Source: Planctomycetales bacterium
Lineage (GTDB): Bacteria; Planctomycetota; Planctomycetia; Pirellulales; Thermoguttaceae
Length of the DNA: 12,189 nt
NCBI GenBank assembly: GCA_007122045.1
Contig: SKJM01000635.1
Span: forward strand, 1-12,189
Direction: 5' to 3'
Position 1 is the first letter of the stretch, and every line of letters begins with the position of its first letter. The position numbers and the translations under genes are program-made. The notes under the pieces are model-generated. The model searched no databases and had not been told where the DNA came from. It saw nothing but the letters and a program-made list of their open reading frames with translations. Below are positions 1-7,421 of this stretch, in pieces.

Positions 1-2853
1 ACCGTGCGGCTGTGGGATAGCGTTGGGGGTTTCGAACTTCGCCAATTTGGCGGCACCGCCGGCGATGTGCGCGGCGTCGACTTTTCCCGCGATGGCAATA
101 CCGTGTATGCGTTGGCCGGACGCGACAATGCCGCGGACGGCCCGTCGGGCAGCGCCCTGCAGTCCTGGCAGGCCGGAATCGGCGGGAATCCAACGTCGCT
201 GCCGATCGCCGAGGGGCAGCAGGCGCTCAGCTTCGCCGTGGCTCCCGACGGCCAACAAGCGGCCGTCGGGTGTCAAGACGGCACGATCCGCCTGATCGAC
301 CTCGCCGGACGGGAGGAAGTGCGGTCCTTTGCCGGCCATTCCGGAGCGGTCAACAGCGTGGCTTTCTCGCCCAATGGTAGTGCCATCCTTTCCGGCGGCG
401 AGGACGGCGCTGTTTTGGCCTTCAGCCGCAACTCCGGCGCCGAGGTACGGCGTTTCGTGGGACACGAGGGGCCGGTCCGCTCGGTGGCCGTTTCGCCCGA
501 CGGCAGCCAGGCCGTCTCCGGCGGCGACGACCGAATGCTGCGGTTGTGGGACCTGCACGGCGAACAGCAGCGAGCGGAACTCCGCGGCCACGAAGCTGCC
601 GTGACGGCGGTAGCGTTCGCGCCGGGTGGTGATCGGGCCGTCTCCGTCGGCCGCGACGGAAGGCTGATTGTCTGGCAAACCAGCGACCTCCGGGAAGGTC
701 GCCGATTCGACGTGCCCGGCGGCCCCGTTCTGGCGGTCGCCCTAGCGGCCGACGGGAAACGCGCGGTGACCGCAGGCGAGGATGGCATCGTGCGGCTTTG
801 GGGCCTCGTCGATCCGCCCAAGGAGATGGCCGAGGGCGACCCGGACGAATGGGACCTGAGCCGGGCCGAGCCCCGCGCGGCCGTGCCCGATGACGACCGC
901 CGCCGGACGTGGGCGGAACACATCCGCCACGAGTTGTTCGCGGCCGAATTCGACGCTGCGAAGGGGGCGGAAGAGAAAGTGGCTCTTGCCGAAACGCTGC
1001 TCGGCCGGGGGCGTGAATCGCACGCCGACCCCGACGCCGCCTACGCCTTTCTCGACTTGGCGCGTCAACTGGCCGGCGAGGCCGGCGATACCGAACTGGC
1101 CCTGGGCGCCGTCGACGACCTGACCGCCCGCTACGACGTCGACGGCACGGCGATGAAGCTCGAGCAACTCCAAGCCATGCAAGCCGCCGCCCGCGGCGCG
1201 GCGGCTCGAAAGACCGTTGCGGAACGGGCGCTCGATACCATCGACGAAGCCGCCCGCGACGAGCAATTCGCCATTGCGGAGGAACTGCTCGAGCTTGCCC
1301 GGTCGGCGGGCGGCGCCGCGCTCGGCCGGGCGTTGGAGGCCGCGAGCGAACGGCTCGAGGCCGCACGGGAAGCGTTCGAAACCGCTGAGACCGCCCGGAC
1401 GGAACTCCGCCGCCGGCCCGACGACCCGCAGGCCGCGTTGGACCTCGGCCGCTACGAATGTTTCGTCAAGGGCGACTGGCGAACCGGGCTTCCGCTGCTG
1501 GCCCGCGGGGCCGACGAGCCGTTGGCCGAAATCGCCGCCGCCGAACTGCGCGAGCCCGCCGAGGCACACGAGCAAGTCGCGCTCGCCGACGCCTGGTGGG
1601 AGGTGGCCGAGACCGAGTCGGAGCAAGCCCAAGCGCAGATTCGCTGGCACGCCGCGTCGTGGTACAAGCGAGCGGAAGCAGGCTTGGAAGGCGGCCTCCG
1701 CGATCAGGTGCGGCGGCGCATCCTCGCCGCCGTCCAGCCCGGAACCGCGGCGGCGTCCCGGGAACCCCTGCCCGCCATCGAGGACCTGGCCGCCTGCCGT
1801 ACGCCGAATAACCGGGACGCCCTGCTCCGCTACTACGGCGGCGAGGACGAAACCGAGGCGGCCGTCCGCCGCGCGCTCCGGTGGCTCGCCCGCCATCAGT
1901 TTCCCGATGGCTCCTGGAGCTTCCGTCACCAGGGGCCCGACAATCGGAGGCCCTCGGCCAATCCCGGCACCCTGGAGAAGGCGCCCAACGCGGCCACGGC
2001 CCTCGCCCTGCTGCCCTTGCTGGGCGCCGGCCACAGCCCGCGCCGCGGCGAATACCGCCGTAACGTCCTCGACGGCGTGAACTTCCTGCGAAATCGCATG
2101 GTCCGGGTCGGCTCCGACACGGGGACCCTGTATGAGCCCCACGCCGGTCCGATCCCGTCGCACGCCATCGCCACCTGCGTACTGTGCGAAGTGGCGGCCG
2201 TCACCTCCGACGCGCAGAATCTCAGGGCCGCGCAGTCGGCTGTGAATTTTATCGTGCATACCCAGAACCCCGATGGCGGCTGGCCCTACCGGCCCAAACC
2301 GGCCGATCAGAAACCCGACTCCAGCGACTTCTTCACCACCATCTGGAGCCTCACCGCCTTGCAGACGGCCCGTTGGGCGGGCTTGCGAGTGCCCGACGCC
2401 CCCCTGAGTCTGGCGGAGGAGTTCCTTCAGGCGCATCGCAGTTCCGATGGGGCGGGCTTCGCTGGCAGTGCGCGCGGCAGCCGGGCCGATCCGACCGCCA
2501 CGGCGGCCGGCCTGCTTGCGAACATGTACCTTGGCTGGCAGCCCGACCGACCCGAACTGATCCACTTTGCCACCACCGCCGCCGAACAAGGCCCCGCGGC
2601 CGGCGGAGAGTTCTACCGGAACCTCTGTACGGCCCAAGTGTTGCGCGAATTCGGCGGTCAACCCTGGGCCACGTTCAGCACCGCGATACGCAACCACCTG
2701 CTCGATACCCAGGCAGACACCGGACCCGAAGAGGGAAGCTGGTACTTCGACGGCCAAGGGTGGGGCAGCCGCGAAGGCGGCCGCCTGTTCAGTACCGCCC
2801 TGGCCGCCCTGTTGCTCGAAACCTACTACCGCCACCCCCCGCTGTACCCATAA
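1..2853 (+). CDS. WD40 repeat / helical module / terpene-cyclase-like toroid fusion protein (5' end missing)
   Basis: The reading frame is open from base 1 and its first residues (TVRLWD) are the end of a WD40 blade, so the start lies before the window; 950 residues are visible. Residues about 1-268 form WD40 repeats: GH...V..VAFSP.G...SGG.DG patterns at about 111-140, 153-183 and 195-225, and a last blade ending VRLW near 263-266. Residues about 290-580 are helical and charged and include GRYECFVKGDWRTGLPLLARGAD (483-505), a module I recall from other planctomycete proteins, of unknown function. Residues about 615-945 repeat the QxxDGSW/QNPDGGW pattern (632-640, 754-762, 910-920) with long helices between, as in the alpha/alpha toroid of squalene cyclases and prenyltransferases. 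I see no DxDD catalytic acid motif, so cyclase activity is doubtful; a binding or scaffold role is likelier. An N-terminal kinase or signal region could be upstream of the window. Domain calls are firm, function is not. Confidence 0.88.
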   Translation, partial: TVRLWDSVGGFELRQFGGTAGDVRGVDFSRDGNTVYALAGRDNAADGPSGSALQSWQAGIGGNPTSLPIAEGQQALSFAVAPDGQQAAVGCQDGTIRLIDLAGREEVRSFAGHSGAVNSVAFSPNGSAILSGGEDGAVLAFSRNSGAEVRRFVGHEGPVRSVAVSPDGSQAVSGGDDRMLRLWDLHGEQQRAELRGHEAAVTAVAFAPGGDRAVSVGRDGRLIVWQTSDLREGRRFDVPGGPVLAVALAADGKRAVTAGEDGIVRLWGLVDPPKEMAEGDPDEWDLSRAEPRAAVPDDDRRRTWAEHIRHELFAAEFDAAKGAEEKVALAETLLGRGRESHADPDAAYAFLDLARQLAGEAGDTELALGAVDDLTARYDVDGTAMKLEQLQAMQAAARGAAARKTVAERALDTIDEAARDEQFAIAEELLELARSAGGAALGRALEAASERLEAAREAFETAETARTELRRRPDDPQAALDLGRYECFVKGDWRTGLPLLARGADEPLAEIAAAELREPAEAHEQVALADAWWEVAETESEQAQAQIRWHAASWYKRAEAGLEGGLRDQVRRRILAAVQPGTAAASREPLPAIEDLAACRTPNNRDALLRYYGGEDETEAAVRRALRWLARHQFPDGSWSFRHQGPDNRRPSANPGTLEKAPNAATALALLPLLGAGHSPRRGEYRRNVLDGVNFLRNRMVRVGSDTGTLYEPHAGPIPSHAIATCVLCEVAAVTSDAQNLRAAQSAVNFIVHTQNPDGGWPYRPKPADQKPDSSDFFTTIWSLTALQTARWAGLRVPDAPLSLAEEFLQAHRSSDGAGFAGSARGSRADPTATAAGLLANMYLGWQPDRPELIHFATTAAEQGPAAGGEFYRNLCTAQVLREFGGQPWATFSTAIRNHLLDTQADTGPEEGSWYFDGQGWGSREGGRLFSTALAALLLETYYRHPPLYP

Positions 2854-2892
2854 TGTAGCAGGCACCCGCCGCGTGCCGTCCCCAATGTAGCA
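2852..2892 (+). repeat. 9-base direct repeat flanking a small inverted repeat
   Basis: The 9-mer aatgtagca occurs at 2852-2860 and again at 2884-2892, overlapping the stop codon of the preceding gene and lying in the 93-base gap. Just after the first copy, GGCAC (2861-2865) can pair with GTGCC (2873-2877) around a 7-base loop. I recall similar tagcaggcac...gtgcc sequences as dispersed intergenic repeats in planctomycete genomes, but this is from memory only. There is no T-run, so it is not a standard terminator. Confidence 0.4.
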
Positions 2893-2946
2893 CTCGCCGT
2901 CCCCCGTGCGCCGCCTCCACCCTCAACCCAACGAACCAGCACGTCC

Positions 2947-3894
2947 ATGGAAACACAACGCCCTTTCTCCCGCCGCGCATTCCTTGGCCAAACCGCCCGC
3001 TTCGGAGCCGCCGGCCTCGCCGCTTCGCACCTGTGGCCTTCCCGTGGGCGGGCCGACCAAGACGCCCCACCCGACGACGCCTGGCAAATCGGCTGCTACA
3101 CGCGCCCCTGGAGCGACCTGGAATACCGCGAAGCCCTCGATGCGATCGCCGAGGCGGGCTTCGCCTACGCCGGCCTGATGACCACCCGCTCGAAAACCCG
3201 GCTGGTCATGACCGCCGCCACCACCGTCGAGGAAGCCCAGCAGGTAGGCGAGGAGGCCCGCCGGCGCGGCTTGCGGCTGGTGTCAAACTACGGCGGAGGG
3301 ATCAGCGTCGGCAGGTCGCTCGAGGAGGGGATCGCCGACATGAAACGGCTCATCGACGCCTGCCACGCGGCGGGGTGCCCGTCGCTGCTGATGGGCGGCA
3401 TCGGCAATGAAGACCTCTTCGACGCCTACTACAAGGCCATTGCCGAAACGTGCGAATACGCCGCCGAAAAGGGCGTCGCTCTCGCGCTGAAGCCGCACGG
3501 GGGCCTCAATGCCACCGGCCCCCAATGCCGCCGGTGCGTCGAGCTGGTCGGGCACGACAACTTCCACGTCTGGTACGACCCCGGCAACATCTTCTTCTAT
3601 TCCGAGGGCGAACTCGACCCGGTCGACGACGCCCCCACCCTCGACGGGCTGGTGACCGGAATGTGCGTGAAAGACTTCACCATGTCGGTCCGCGACGGCA
3701 AACCGGTCAAGGAGGTTTCCATCACGCCGGGCACGGGCAGGGTCGATTTTCCGGCCGTCATGGCGAAACTCAACCGGGGCGGCTTCACCAGCGGCCCGCT
3801 GGTCGTCGAGACGCTCGCCCGGAGCGACGACCCGAAGGTCGTCCTCGCCGAGGCCCGCAAAGCGCGGACGTTCCTCGAACAACTGGTCCGGTAG
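2947..3894 (+). CDS. Tat-exported sugar phosphate isomerase/epimerase-like TIM barrel protein
   Basis: This 315-residue protein starts with a twin-arginine signal (SRRAFLG at 8-14, then a hydrophobic AAGLAA stretch), which predicts export in folded form. The rest reads as a xylose-isomerase-like/AP endonuclease 2 TIM barrel: an early strand with IGCYTRPW (48-55), LKPHGG (181-186), WYDPGN (209-214), CVKDF (240-244), GTGRVDFPAV (262-271) and LVVETL (285-290). Acidic and histidine residues in these strands (H184, D211, D243, E288) are at the usual places for a divalent metal site. Members of this family isomerise or epimerise sugars, inositols or hydroxypyruvate; the substrate cannot be read from the sequence. 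The ATG is the first start that includes the Tat motif; no convincing ribosome binding site precedes it. It sits 93 bases after the WD40 fusion gene and 65 before the kinase. Confidence 0.85.
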   Translation: METQRPFSRRAFLGQTARFGAAGLAASHLWPSRGRADQDAPPDDAWQIGCYTRPWSDLEYREALDAIAEAGFAYAGLMTTRSKTRLVMTAATTVEEAQQVGEEARRRGLRLVSNYGGGISVGRSLEEGIADMKRLIDACHAAGCPSLLMGGIGNEDLFDAYYKAIAETCEYAAEKGVALALKPHGGLNATGPQCRRCVELVGHDNFHVWYDPGNIFFYSEGELDPVDDAPTLDGLVTGMCVKDFTMSVRDGKPVKEVSITPGTGRVDFPAVMAKLNRGGFTSGPLVVETLARSDDPKVVLAEARKARTFLEQLVR

Positions 3895-3959
3895 CGCTGG
3901 ACGCGCATCGTTCCCGGCTCAATTCAAACCATCCTCCGACGACAGTGCCCCCTTTTGCA

Positions 3960-5573
3960 ATGGGTGCCCCGCTTCTCATGCCCGACTCCTCGCACCAGCC
4001 GAACCATTCCGCCGCCGGGCCCGACTTCACCGGCCGGCAGTTGGGCGACTACCGGCTGCTGCGCCTGCTGGGGCGGGGCGCGATGGCCGAAGTGTACCTG
4101 GCCGAACAGCATTCGCTCCGCCGGCGCGTGGCCGTGAAGATCCTCAAGCCGGCCCTGGCCGACGACCCGACCTACCTCGAACGGTTCCACCGCGAGGCCC
4201 AGTCGGCGGCCGCCCTGGTGCACGCCGGCATCGTGCAGATCTACGAGGTGGGCCAGCAGGACGGACTGCACTTCATCGCCCAGGAGTACGTCCAGGGACA
4301 GAACCTCCGCGAGTGGCTGCATCGCAACGGGCCGCTCGACCTGCCGCAGGCCCTCTCGGTGATGCGCCAGGTGGCCGCCGCGCTGGCCAAGGCGGCCGAG
4401 GCGGGAATCGTCCATCGCGACATCAAGCCCGAAAACATCATGCTCACCGCCGACGGCGACGTGAAGGTGGCCGACTTCGGCCTCGCCCGCCTCACCCGCC
4501 AAGACCAGACGCTCGACTTGACGCAGGTCGGCATGACCATGGGCACGCCCCTGTACATGAGCCCGGAACAGGTCGAAGGCAAACCGCTCGACCCGCGAAG
4601 CGACCTGTACTCGTTCGGTGTTACGTGTTACCAGCTTCTGGGCGGGCAGCCCCCGTTCCTGAGCGAAACCGCGTTAGGCGTGGCCGTGCAGCACGTGAAG
4701 AGCGAGCCCACTCCGCTGGAATCGAAACGGCCCGACCTCCCGCCGGAACTGTGCCGGCTGGTGCACCGCATGCTGGCGAAGAATCCGGCCGATCGGTTCG
4801 GTTCCGCCCACGAACTGCTCCACGACATTCGCCGCCTGCACGCCGCGCACGCCGAGCCCGATTGGCCCGAGCAATGCGCCGTCTGGGAATCGAACGGCGT
4901 GGCCGCGGCCCCCGCCGATACCGGGCAGGCTACCCAGCAGCTCGGGCGGCTGATGCGGGCGGAGCCGGCGGGGCTTTTCGGCGTTTCCACCCGGTGGCTG
5001 CTCCCCGCGGCCATGGCCGCCGCGTTCCTGCTGGGCGGCCTGGTGGCATGGAGCACGACCGGGCCCGCCCCGCTGCTGCCGCGCACCGACCCGGCCGCGG
5101 GGTTGGGCGCCCCCCGCCAAGAGACCGCCCGCGCCCAATGGTTCTACGCCACCACACGCGATACCGAGGAGGCGTGGCGTGCGGTAATCGAATATTTCCC
5201 CGAGGAAACGCACCTCGTCCGCCGCGCCAAGCAGCAGCTCGCCCGCATTTGCCTCCTCGACGGCCGGTACGACGAGGCCCTCGAGTTATTCGACGAACTG
5301 GCGGCGCTGGGCGAAACCGAGGCGGAATTTCGCGCCTTCGGTCTTGCCGGGCGCGGCAGCGTGCTGATGCTCCAGGGCAGGCACGACGAATCGGCCCGCG
5401 TGCTCGATGAGCTTCACCCCACCATCGAGCACTTGCAGGACCGACAGATGCGGCGGCTCGTCGGCGCGGCCGTTCGCAGGAACCGCGAGCAACTCGGCGC
5501 GCAGACTTCCCGGAAATGGAGTGAGTGGCTCCAGCAGCAGATCGAGGCCGAGAGCACCGCTGAGCCCGACTGA
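3960..5573 (+). CDS. Membrane-anchored PknB-type Ser/Thr protein kinase with TPR-like C-terminal domain
   Basis: The 537-residue reading contains a full Hanks-type kinase domain at about 31-295. It has a glycine loop LGRGAMAEVY (37-46), the ATP lysine in VAVK (K60), HRDIKPEN (152-159, catalytic D154), DFG (172-174), GTPLYMSPEQ (195-204) and DLYSFG (215-220). All key residues are present, so it should be active. A single hydrophobic segment at about 347-364 anchors it. The C-terminal part (about 390-530) is helical with TPR-like pairs such as GRYDEALELFDELAALG, probably outside the membrane and a likely sensing or docking part. ATG 3960 is used here. ATG 3978 (MPDSSH...) and GTG 3945 are equally possible since none has a clear ribosome binding site. 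The substrate is unknown; the WD40 fusion protein upstream is a candidate partner by position only. Confidence 0.93.
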   Translation: MGAPLLMPDSSHQPNHSAAGPDFTGRQLGDYRLLRLLGRGAMAEVYLAEQHSLRRRVAVKILKPALADDPTYLERFHREAQSAAALVHAGIVQIYEVGQQDGLHFIAQEYVQGQNLREWLHRNGPLDLPQALSVMRQVAAALAKAAEAGIVHRDIKPENIMLTADGDVKVADFGLARLTRQDQTLDLTQVGMTMGTPLYMSPEQVEGKPLDPRSDLYSFGVTCYQLLGGQPPFLSETALGVAVQHVKSEPTPLESKRPDLPPELCRLVHRMLAKNPADRFGSAHELLHDIRRLHAAHAEPDWPEQCAVWESNGVAAAPADTGQATQQLGRLMRAEPAGLFGVSTRWLLPAAMAAAFLLGGLVAWSTTGPAPLLPRTDPAAGLGAPRQETARAQWFYATTRDTEEAWRAVIEYFPEETHLVRRAKQQLARICLLDGRYDEALELFDELAALGETEAEFRAFGLAGRGSVLMLQGRHDESARVLDELHPTIEHLQDRQMRRLVGAAVRRNREQLGAQTSRKWSEWLQQQIEAESTAEPD

Positions 5574-5633
5574 GTGCGACTTGCCCATGGCCCCCCCACG
5601 TCCGGGCGGCCCGAAAAAAACGCTCCCGCCCCC

Positions 5634-5662
5634 TTGACGCCGTTCTCGGCGTATGCTAAAAA
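5634..5662 (+). promoter_or_regulatory. Probable sigma70-type promoter of the tRNA-Glu gene
   Basis: A -35 box TTGACG (5634-5639) is separated by 17 bases from a -10-like TAAAAA (5657-5662), in a local AT-rich patch of otherwise GC-rich DNA. Transcription would begin near 5669, giving a leader of about 45 bases before the tRNA. The -35 matches 5 of 6 consensus bases and the -10 matches 4 of 6. Confidence 0.5.
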
Positions 5663-5714
5663 TAAGTGTCTCGGCGGGCGTTGCCCAGCCGAACACGATG
5701 GTCCGAGGACACCC

Positions 5715-5787
5715 GCCCCCTTCGTCTAGTGGCCCAGGACGTCGGATTCTCAGTCCGAAAACAGGGGTTCGATTCCCCTAGGGGGTG
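5715..5787 (+). tRNA. tRNA-Glu (anticodon CTC)
   Basis: The 73-base sequence folds as a tRNA. The acceptor stem pairs 5715-5721 with 5780-5786 (one G-U at the end), with G5787 as discriminator. The D arm is GTC...GAC (5724-5740). The anticodon stem TCGGA/TCCGA holds loop TTCTCAG with anticodon CTC at 5749-5751. The T arm is AGGGG-TTCGATT-CCCCT (5763-5779). The variable loop is 4 bases. CCA is not encoded; the DNA continues CCT. It reads GAG codons. An integrase remnant lies just beyond its 3' end. Confidence 0.95.
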
Positions 5788-5791
5788 CCTT

Positions 5792-5805
5792 GGCGGAAAG
5801 CCGCC
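5792..5805. terminator. Small hairpin between tRNA-Glu and the integrase remnant
   Basis: GGCGG (5792-5796) pairs with CCGCC (5801-5805) around AAAG, 5 bases past the tRNA. On the other strand it begins immediately after the stop codon of the integrase remnant, so it could mark the 3' end of both transcripts. There is no T-run on either side, so intrinsic termination is not assured. Confidence 0.35.
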
Positions 5806-6150
5806 CTAACGTGTTACCTGGTAAGGGGTTTCGGGGTTGTGAACCTCGGAACCCCTTGCCGCTTCCTGCCCGGTTTTCGGGACGATGTTGCCAAAAGCTT
5901 TGCCACCTCGCAGGCAAACCGCCCCATAGCCCCCGCTATAGAGCCGCCCCTCGCCGCCCAAAGCTCTTGCCCCGATTTCTTGGGCGCCCAGGTGACCGTA
6001 ATACGGCACGGTCCTTTGCACGCCGGCACGGCGGACCAGCCGGCAGAACACCGACGGGGTAACCTGCTTGGCCCATCGGGCCCGGACGGCGCGCTTCAGG
6101 TCGTGCGCGCTCGCGAACTTCCCCACCGCCACGCGCTCCCCGGTCTGGCA
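5806..6150 (-). pseudogene. C-terminal remnant of a tyrosine recombinase (phage-type integrase)
   Basis: Read on the minus strand, this frame gives TGERVAVGKFASAHDLKRAVRARWAKQV, then TPSVFCRLVRRAGV and QRTVPYY, ending at a TAG at 5806-5808. As I recall planctomycete integrases, it is collinear with their C-terminal pattern SAHDLRR...RWA..V.P..L..LMRH..I.TT..YY. The spacing is identical: 25 residues from the first His to the second His/Trp position, and 34-35 to the tyrosines. Two catalytic positions look lost: the HxxR arginine is Lys, and the second His is Arg; the YY is kept. There is no N-terminal catalytic domain and no clear start (GTG 6132 is only the first in-frame candidate). The minus-strand hypothetical gene's 3' end overlaps it in another frame. 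It sits 18 bases from the tRNA-Glu 3' end, as integrases do. It is probably inactive. Confidence 0.6.
5820..5860. terminator. Strong 17-19 bp hairpin downstream of tRNA-Glu
   Basis: Bases 5820-5836 pair with 5844-5860 without a mismatch when G-U pairs are allowed (three wobbles when read as + strand RNA). Two further A-T pairs can close the loop to GTG. It lies 33 bases after the tRNA and inside the tail of the decayed integrase reading frame. No T-run follows. It may be a terminator or 3' processing signal for the tRNA transcript, or part of a mobile or attachment structure. Confidence 0.45.
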
Positions 6151-6818
6151 TCCGGACGATGGTTGATCGGTGGCTGACGTTCCGCTCCCCTCGTTGTGTG
6201 ATTGAGATCGACCCGGACTTCAAAGCGCTCGACCTCCGTTTCGCGCGCCTGCACGGAAAGGGTTCCGTCCGCGGAGCTGTGGGTAAACCTGCAGTGCCAG
6301 GGACGTTGGCCGCCGTGCCGTGTGCTGCGAATCGCGCCGTTCAGGCCGAACAGCGCGAGCGAAAAAACGCCCTCGTCGGCTCCGCTGGGTTCGACAACCA
6401 CGGCGTGACGTTCCAGGCGGCCGTCGGTCTGGCGGTAAAACAGCACCGGCTCGTTCAGCCCGACCTGGGCTTCCAAAGGTTCGCCGGGAACAATGTGCCG
6501 GTAACCTGCCGCCTGCAGTGCCGGCTCATCCGGCTCGGGGATCTGCCATCGTTCATCGCCGGCGATCTCGCGCCCGAGTTTCTCCACGTCATTCTTCGAA
6601 ACCCCGTCGGTCATCCAATGGATCGCCGCGACGCGCAGCAGCGTCTGCATCGCCCGCTCGCTCTCTCCGTTGGCCCGGTGATGGCGGGCAACCCGCATCA
6701 GCAGAGCCGGATCCGCGGTACCGGTGCGCTCGACCGCAGCGTAGAAACGCGCTCGCTGCTCATGGCTCATCAGCCGAGAAAACATGGCCAGTCTGGCAAG
6801 ATCCAAGGGTTCGGTCAT
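6096..6818 (-). CDS. Hypothetical protein, helical N-terminal half and beta-rich C-terminal half
   Basis: From the ATG at 6818 this minus-strand frame gives 240 residues (MTEPLDLARLAMFSRLMSHE...). Codon third positions are G/C-biased like the neighbours, which supports real coding. The first 90 or so residues look helical (HEQRARFYAAVERTG, RVARHHRANGESERAMQTLL). The region around 110-210 (GEPLEAQVGLNEPVLFYRQTDGRL, HAVVVEPSGADEGVFSLALFG) looks beta-rich. No signal peptide or membrane segment is visible. I do not recognise the family. The ATG overlaps the stop of an upstream frame as TGATG. The same frame is also open upstream of this ATG with plausible protein (RFQQRFSEAQGHAAIETL), so the true protein may be longer and broken by a frameshift. 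The last 30 or so residues run into the integrase remnant and may not be original. Confidence 0.5.
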   Translation of the reverse strand: MTEPLDLARLAMFSRLMSHEQRARFYAAVERTGTADPALLMRVARHHRANGESERAMQTLLRVAAIHWMTDGVSKNDVEKLGREIAGDERWQIPEPDEPALQAAGYRHIVPGEPLEAQVGLNEPVLFYRQTDGRLERHAVVVEPSGADEGVFSLALFGLNGAIRSTRHGGQRPWHCRFTHSSADGTLSVQARETEVERFEVRVDLNHTTRGAERQPPINHRPDARPGSAWRWGSSRARTT

Positions 6819-7015
6819 CAACGTCTCGATGGCGGCGTGCCCTTGAGCCTCGCTGAAACGCTGCTGGAAACGCAGGAGGCCAGTGCATTTGCGATGTTCT
6901 CCGATGCCAGACGGTAGCGTGCCGCGGCTGTCTCGACGCCCCGAGTGACGCTGTGGTGCTCCAGAGTACCGTCGATCCCGAAGTCGACCAGCGGCGGGGT
7001 CAAGTGGTCGGTCAC
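6818..7015 (-). pseudogene. Upstream piece of the hypothetical gene, in another frame (frameshift or overlapping small ORF)
   Basis: A minus-strand frame from GTG 7015 reads VTDHLTPPLVDFGIDGTLEH through RLASENIANALAS with coding-like codon use, then ends at 6818. Its last residues (SSSVSARLKGTPPSRR) look less natural than those of the frame used downstream. Losing a single base near 6875 would explain a switch from ENIANALAS to LRFQQRFSEAQGHAAIETL, giving one continuous protein. The open frame also extends upstream past 7100 without a stop, but no good start or ribosome binding site is visible there. The alternative is a genuine small ORF translationally coupled through the TGATG overlap. Confidence 0.35.
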
Positions 7016-7421
7016 TCGGTGTGGGGAAGACCAGGGTTGACGGCCGACCGACAGATCGATCCGGGCATCGATGAGTGATTCGCCGGACGGGGGGCATTCT
7101 TGGCACCTGGCAGGAAAGACATGCTCTGGGCTTCGTGGTTGCCACCGGAAAAGTGGTTGCCACCGGAAAATATGCCGGGTCGCCCACAGTGGGCATCCAG
7201 CCCACGCCCACGCCCGCGCCGCGCAATCGCTCCGGTTGGTGAGAAAATACCTGGGGCGAGTCTTCCCTCAGTGTATCCCGACAGACCCCGGTTACAAGTC
7301 CTTCCTGTTCGCTGCCCCCACGGGGAGGGGAGGCCTGCTTGGCTGCTGGGGCTGGGGGGTGGGCGACCTGACACATCGGCAGCGCTGCCTGCGGGGGCTT
7401 GCGCTGGCCTTGCTCGCAGCT
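7016..7421. other. Stretch without a clear gene
   Basis: About 400 bases between the minus-strand hypothetical gene and the promoter of the beta-helix gene. Several frames are open on both strands, but none has a convincing start, family resemblance or consistent codon use. It contains an 18-base tandem duplication and G-rich tracts (7319-7364). It may hold the lost 5' part of the minus-strand gene. Confidence 0.4.
7135..7170. repeat. Perfect 18-base tandem duplication
   Basis: The unit gtggttgccaccggaaaa occurs twice without a gap (7135-7152 and 7153-7170). The length is a multiple of 3, so frames on either strand stay open through it. It includes a short inverted pair (ccac/gtgg). It most likely arose by slippage; no further copies are seen in the window. 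Confidence 0.85.

Noticed and set aside
742..2865. Long open frame of about 700 codons on the minus strand
   Set aside because: It is the antisense shadow of the WD40-toroid gene. Stop codons are rare in the antisense frames of GC-rich genes, and it shows no domains while the + strand has clear ones.
5602..5620. Hairpin CGGG-CGG-CCCG followed by seven A, as a kinase terminator
   Set aside because: The stem is only 4 pairs and is followed by A rather than T on the + strand. On the minus strand the T-run comes before the stem.
6159..6917. Open frame of about 250 codons on the + strand
   Set aside because: The minus strand here has better codon use and a more protein-like sequence; this frame is rich in the residues typical of antisense shadows.
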